Assembly (NCBI GenBank): GCA_002067325.1
Contig: MVQY01000056.1
Span: 1 to 15,067 of the forward strand
DNA: 15,067 nt
Direction of reading: 5' to 3'
Source: Methanobacterium sp. PtaU1.Bin097
Lineage (GTDB): Archaea; Methanobacteriota; Methanobacteria; Methanobacteriales; Methanobacteriaceae
Below are positions 12,301-15,067 of this stretch, piece after piece. Under the pieces are notes generated by a model, which was not told where the DNA came from, searched no databases, and saw nothing but the letters and a program-made list of their open reading frames with translations. The first letter of the stretch is position 1. Each line of letters opens with the position of its first letter. Position numbers and translations under genes: made by a program.

Positions 12301-14407
12301 CTTCAACCTCATTAGTAGAAAAAAGAAGATGGTTACCCACTTCCCAGTGAATATTACGCCGTTTTTCAGGTGGAATGGCAGATAATGTAGCTTCCTGAAC
12401 TTTATCGTGAATGAACTGCAACTGGTTTTTATTTTCAATTAATAATCCCTGTCCCAGGGCGGGTTTTAGAATTTCATAGGTCTTTGCCAGTGGCATTTCC
12501 CTGATGAGTGATAATTCTGCAGGTGAAAAGGTATTTCCCATACATGCACAATACTCCAGGAGATCTATAAGGTCTGATGGGAGCTTTTCAATCTTTGAAC
12601 TGAAGAGGGAGACCACGGTGGTGGGCATGCGAGACCTTCGTATTTTCTCCATATCCCATCTCCATTCTCTGTTTTTGTCTAAATAGATGAGATCCTCACC
12701 ATGGAGGTAGGATAGGCTTTCACTCACGAAGAGGGGATTTCCTTCACTGAGGGTGCTTATGAAATCTGATAAGGCTTCTGTCTTTTCAAGAGGTGAGTCC
12801 AGGATATAAGAAACCATCTCATGGGAGTATTCACTTTTTAAGGGCCCTAATCTGATTTCTTGAAGTGGTTGTTGATTTTTTTTCACTTTACGTATGATTT
12901 TGGATAAAGGATGGCTGGAATCCACTTCATTGTGGCGGTAAGCCCCCAATAAGAAGAGATACGGATGATCCTTATAGTTAGCGAATATGTTTGAGAAAAA
13001 GTCGAAGGAGGCTCCGTCACACCACTGCAGGTCATCTATGAAGATGGTCAGGGGGTTTTCCTCACTGGCCAGGCCGGTGAGAAAGCTGTCAAAGACGTCA
13101 TGGAACCTGTTAAGGGATTCAACAGGGGGTAAGGGGCGGACTTCTGGTTGGGGTCCTATAAGGATTTCTAATTCTGGAATTACATCTGTTAAAACCTTTC
13201 CATTTTCACCTACAGCGTCCAGTATCTTTTTCTTCCAGCTTTCCAATCTCTTGTTGCTTTCGGTTAGGAAGGTACGCATTAGGTTTCTAAGAGCCTGGAT
13301 AAGGGAACTGTAGGGAATATTTTTCTGATAAACATCGAACTTTCCTGATGTGAAATAGCCCCTGTTTTCTACAATAGGTTTTTGTAGCTCCTGTATCAGG
13401 CGTGTTTTACCAATTCCAGATAATCCGGAAATTAAAAGTGACTGAAAGTTTCCTTCTGTGACTTTTTTGTATTCATCAAGGATGATTTTCGCTTCCTGGT
13501 CGCGTCCGACCATTTTGGAGATGAAGTTGACCCTTCGGGTGGTGATATACCTTTCCAGGGGGAAGTCGGTTATGGTGCTGGTTTTTAAATATTCCTCCTG
13601 GCACCTGGTTAAATCTGCTTGAAGTCCGTTACTGTTCTGGTAGCGTTTTTCAGGTTCTTTAAGCATTAATTTTGAAACGATATTGCCGAGTGTGAGGGGG
13701 ATGTCTGGATCGAGTTCATGGACTTTGGGTGCTTCTTTGGCAAGGTGGGAGTGTATCAGTTCCAGGGGGTCCGGGGATGAGAAGGGGAGTTCGCCGGTGA
13801 GCATTTCATAGAACACTATTCCCAGGGAATACAGGTCTGATGAGAAACTCACCTGGTGGTTGATTCGCCCTGTTTGTTCAGGGGATGTGTAGGCCAGGGT
13901 TTCTCTTATAAAAGAGCGGTCATAAATGAAATGGCTTACGTCCCTCACATCGATGGCCGTGATGAAGTCTATCAGACGGATGTTGAGTTTATCATCCACC
14001 AGTATGTTGTGGGGTTTGATACCTCCGTGGATTATTCCGGTGTCATGGACCTTATCTAAAACCCGGGCCAGCCCAATAGCCATGGTGAAGAAATCTTTCA
14101 GGGAAATCCTATCGTTTTCTGCCATTATCCTGTTAAGAGATGTCCCATGGAAGTAATTCTGGATTATGTAACAGGTTCCATCCTTGCTGTTGAAATTTAT
14201 AGGTGTGATTACCTCAGGATCGTTTAAAACACGGAGTTGTTCAATTTTCTGTGTGATCTGGGTTTTTTTATAGGGGGATAAATAGTTATCATTTAGAACC
14301 TTAAGCACCAGTAGTTGGTGGGGATTCTCTTTATGATAGGCTTTGTAAATAGTTGCCTGGGGGCTTTCATCTATCTTTTCAATTATGTTGTAGTTGGGGA
14401 TTATCAT
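9308..14407 (-). CDS. Giant multidomain sensor: Ser/Thr kinase-like, AAA ATPase, TPR-like region, GAF and histidine kinase
   Basis: This 1699-residue soluble protein belongs to the HstK-like family known mainly from cyanobacteria and some methanogens. Domains: kinase-like 1-270; AAA_16/NACHT-type ATPase about 298-500, with Walker A GLSGIGKTR (328-336) and Walker B IFIDDLQWCD (455-464); a long helical TPR-like region to about 1280; GAF about 1305-1455; coiled coil 1451-1480; HisKA with phospho-acceptor H1489 in SHDLQEPLR; and HATPase with N box NLVGN (1599-1603), G1 DNGIGID (1632-1638) and G2 GTGIGL (1660-1665). The histidine kinase looks complete. The Ser/Thr part keeps the VLKVL lysine (K36), N134, D147 and the SPEQ loop. 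It lacks a glycine-rich loop, reads HGG (127-129) where HRD is expected, and DFI for DFG, so it may not phosphorylate. No membrane segment, PAS domain or receiver domain is present, and no response regulator gene is nearby. The input signal is unknown. Confidence 0.93.
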   Translation of the reverse strand: MIIPNYNIIEKIDESPQATIYKAYHKENPHQLLVLKVLNDNYLSPYKKTQITQKIEQLRVLNDPEVITPINFNSKDGTCYIIQNYFHGTSLNRIMAENDRISLKDFFTMAIGLARVLDKVHDTGIIHGGIKPHNILVDDKLNIRLIDFITAIDVRDVSHFIYDRSFIRETLAYTSPEQTGRINHQVSFSSDLYSLGIVFYEMLTGELPFSSPDPLELIHSHLAKEAPKVHELDPDIPLTLGNIVSKLMLKEPEKRYQNSNGLQADLTRCQEEYLKTSTITDFPLERYITTRRVNFISKMVGRDQEAKIILDEYKKVTEGNFQSLLISGLSGIGKTRLIQELQKPIVENRGYFTSGKFDVYQKNIPYSSLIQALRNLMRTFLTESNKRLESWKKKILDAVGENGKVLTDVIPELEILIGPQPEVRPLPPVESLNRFHDVFDSFLTGLASEENPLTIFIDDLQWCDGASFDFFSNIFANYKDHPYLFLLGAYRHNEVDSSHPLSKIIRKVKKNQQPLQEIRLGPLKSEYSHEMVSYILDSPLEKTEALSDFISTLSEGNPLFVSESLSYLHGEDLIYLDKNREWRWDMEKIRRSRMPTTVVSLFSSKIEKLPSDLIDLLEYCACMGNTFSPAELSLIREMPLAKTYEILKPALGQGLLIENKNQLQFIHDKVQEATLSAIPPEKRRNIHWEVGNHLLFSTNEVEDLKSLFTIVSHLNLGREDQLDSDTAYLLSDINYHAGNKALDSLATEAANEYFNESKKLLPDDCWEDAHYKRTFRIFQKAAKTELMCGNYEKSEKLLNHLLEHAQSDLDKAECLAEQTTSLSSVGNFNKAIETANQGLAYFGKAIPEDPQETDRKRKELMDEIASMNIDVWETILHMPFTQDRKNKIELAFYSELIPDLYMSGLVPQLYLSAAQSTQHCLAGGMDESVIYSFSIMGLQLGEQEEFEAAFKYEDLARELSAKYPDTFGATRGMNGIVWCNMHSRSHPLEIVAYCLKSIQSGKNCGDLYNAGLSYGPLMWNLQVQGADMSIIEDYANECLEFSQRYHLSFSVGLAEAIQAGWIEPMKKNYVPVPMEEKLSKWEEDNHIASAGSYYVHMGLVHYYLGEHLMAKKYLQGVERYLSGLTDNVLKRQWYVFRVLNALKLYEKGVDFEDEVELMDEIQPLIGKVETWAELGPLLEPYLAFLHAELEKVTGEFKKARSLYMDAIDSAHKQGYTFLEGHLHECLGELLLSYRQCSEEMYFNQAARLYKNCGAERKEFSLLERYPTYFEDDVSYPQIEVEEPPLTLPDIDIEYLMKSALAISAEIELEALLKKIMNVVIESSGAQSGYLIMEEEDGLFIHAESHATFKEDVQISKKKLETAGGICKAIVRYVQRTGERLILDNASEEGEFKDNREVQDMKLRSVLCMPVFKQSKMIGILYLENRLANSVFTPEKTELLELLISQAAISLENATLFVKREKTGKKLEKTLEELKRSNKELQQFAYIASHDLQEPLRMISSFLQLLQRRYEGQLDSDADEFIDYAVDGAARMQKLINDLLAYSRVNRTTSEFEKVDLEKVLDEILMYHKLSIKENDVYVTRDPLPMVNGDYSQMVQVFQNLVGNAIKYRGEESPKIHISAEKEDDNWLFKVEDNGIGIDPKYFERVFMIFKRLHTNEEYSGTGIGLAITKRIIERHGGDIWVDSQLGKGSKFYFNLPLED

Positions 14408-14667
14408 CTCTAAATTAACCTCACCAAAACACCGTAATCGAATTTAAAATAGTGAATGATCGGTATTCAGAACTTAGAAATCATGTATATTATGTATTCT
14501 TTTAACTATAATTTTTTCCTAATTGCTTTTTTAATACGGGTGGTTAAAAAGTTATTAATAAAAAGATAATTCCTTTAATGAGAACTATTTTACACTTGAA
14601 GTGCATGTCTTACTTCAGTTTGAACATGGAAAAATGTTAATTATATTAATATTAGTAATAAATAATT
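14408..14667. other. Divergent intergenic region between the giant sensor and the DUF4258 gene
   Basis: These 260 AT-rich bases hold both promoters. For the giant gene, minus-strand ATTTTAAATT (14441-14450) is TATA-like and would leave only about 12 bases of leader. GGTGAGG lies 12 bases before its ATG, an unusually long spacing for a ribosome binding site. For the DUF4258 gene, TTATATTA lies about 25 bases before the ATG. A 6-base inverted repeat, TGAAGT (14597-14602) and ACTTCA (14612-14617), lies upstream of that TATA. No gene is seen. Confidence 0.5.
14641..14648 (+). promoter_or_regulatory. TATA box of the DUF4258 gene, probable leaderless start
   Basis: TTATATTA is centred about 24 bases before the ATG at 14668, the normal TATA-to-start distance in archaea. 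There is no ribosome binding site before that ATG. Together these suggest a leaderless transcript starting at or next to the ATG. Confidence 0.45.
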
Positions 14668-14979
14668 ATGAATGAAATCCTAATAAAAGTGGATTTTTTG
14701 GAAAATTTAGCAAGGGATGATATTGATTTAAAATCTCATTCAACTGATAGGATGAAAAAGCGACAAATTAAAGTTAAATGGATTTATCACTGCATTATAA
14801 GTGAAAAACTGGTGGGAATACTAAAACAAAGATCGTATAGATTTAGACTGTATTATCCACATCCAGAAAAGCCCCATAGATATGATTTGATTATAGTTGT
14901 CGATATTTTTCATGATCTGGCAAAATTTATTAACGTAGTAACGACATATGAAGAAGAGATAGAGTGTAGGGTGCGTTGA
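14668..14979 (+). CDS. DUF4258 domain protein, candidate toxin of a toxin-antitoxin-like pair
   Basis: This 103-residue basic protein fits the DUF4258 pattern. A central LKSHSTDRMKKRQI segment (H24, R28, R32) corresponds to the family's H-x3-R-M-x2-R-x-I motif. It is followed by a variable helix and an RYDLIIVVDI strand with a TTYEEE end. DUF4258 proteins are small, often mobile-associated, and commonly encoded next to DUF2283 or antitoxin-like partners; a biochemical role is not established. No ribosome binding site precedes the ATG, and the TATA spacing suggests leaderless expression. One base separates its stop from the next ATG, so the two genes are almost certainly one operon. Codon use is AT-rich compared with the giant sensor gene to the left, compatible with an accessory module. 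Family assignment rests on the motif and partner, not on a database match. Confidence 0.75.
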   Translation: MNEILIKVDFLENLARDDIDLKSHSTDRMKKRQIKVKWIYHCIISEKLVGILKQRSYRFRLYYPHPEKPHRYDLIIVVDIFHDLAKFINVVTTYEEEIECRVR

Positions 14980-14980
14980 A

Positions 14981-15067
14981 ATGAAAAATCAATTCCAACT
15001 AAGAAAGGATTATGATCTTGAATCTGATGTTTTATGGCTCAGTATTGAAGATGATTACAATTATAGG
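14981..15067 (+). CDS. DUF2283 domain protein, N-terminal part (cut by window end)
   Basis: Twenty-nine codons are visible from the ATG. The segment KDYDLESDVLWLSIED matches the start of DUF2283 proteins, which begin with a Y-D-x-E-x-D-x-L-x-I/L-x-L pattern and are usually 60-80 residues long. GGTG at 14969-14972 is a suitable ribosome binding site inside the end of the preceding gene. DUF2283 proteins often accompany DUF4258 proteins and are thought to be the antitoxin-like partner; that role is inferred from gene pairing only. Confidence 0.7.
   Translation, partial: MKNQFQLRKDYDLESDVLWLSIEDDYNYR

Noticed and set aside
1..15067. CRISPR array, tRNA, rRNA or insertion sequence
   Set aside because: No spaced short direct repeats, cloverleaf-like sequence, rRNA motif, transposase frame or terminal inverted repeats were found by reading. 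A tRNAscan or Infernal search would be decisive.

Overview
The window reads as part of the chromosome of a hydrogenotrophic methanogen of the class Methanobacteria, most likely Methanobacterium or a close relative. The evidence is a polyferredoxin resembling FwdF of formylmethanofuran dehydrogenase, an NrpR nitrogen repressor with the fused two-sensor-domain layout, a methanogen-type glutamine synthetase, a Big_5/SbsA-type repeat adhesin, AT-rich intergenic DNA, archaeal TATA boxes and GGTGAT-like ribosome binding sites. The genus is an inference from gene content.

Layout. Positions 2-889 (+) hold the C-terminal end of a surface adhesin made of 104-residue Ig-like repeats. Facing it on the minus strand are a polyferredoxin with eight 4Fe-4S motifs and a small ferredoxin, a two-gene unit, and upstream of these a separate molbindin (Mop) gene. 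All three fit molybdenum/tungsten and ferredoxin-dependent C1 metabolism, but no catalytic Fwd/Fmd subunit is present in the window. The promoter of the ferredoxin unit carries a perfect 30-bp palindrome centred on its TATA box, and the Mop promoter region carries two further palindromes. A gap of about 540 bp without a gene follows, then a TrmO/TsaA-family tRNA methyltransferase (+).

Positions 3845-7029 (minus) are a nitrogen-control module: glnA, with a textbook NrpR operator (GGAA-N6-TTCC) over its predicted transcription start, followed by a terminator hairpin and the nrpR repressor gene. Upstream of glnA, positions 7200-9209 (minus) encode a fusion of a four-helix holin-like membrane domain with an alkaline-phosphatase-superfamily phosphodiesterase. 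Positions 9308-14407 (minus) encode a 1699-residue signalling protein with a Ser/Thr-kinase-like domain, an AAA ATPase, a TPR-like region, GAF, and a histidine kinase. Its kinase-like domain has lost the catalytic Asp (HRD is HGG).

At the right edge (+) a DUF4258 protein is followed by a DUF2283 protein cut by the window end, a toxin-antitoxin-like pair. I see no rRNA, tRNA, CRISPR array or insertion sequence. The observations I rate highest are the degenerate kinase domain in the giant sensor, the palindromic promoter of the detached polyferredoxin unit, the membrane phosphodiesterase fusion, and the NrpR operator on glnA.
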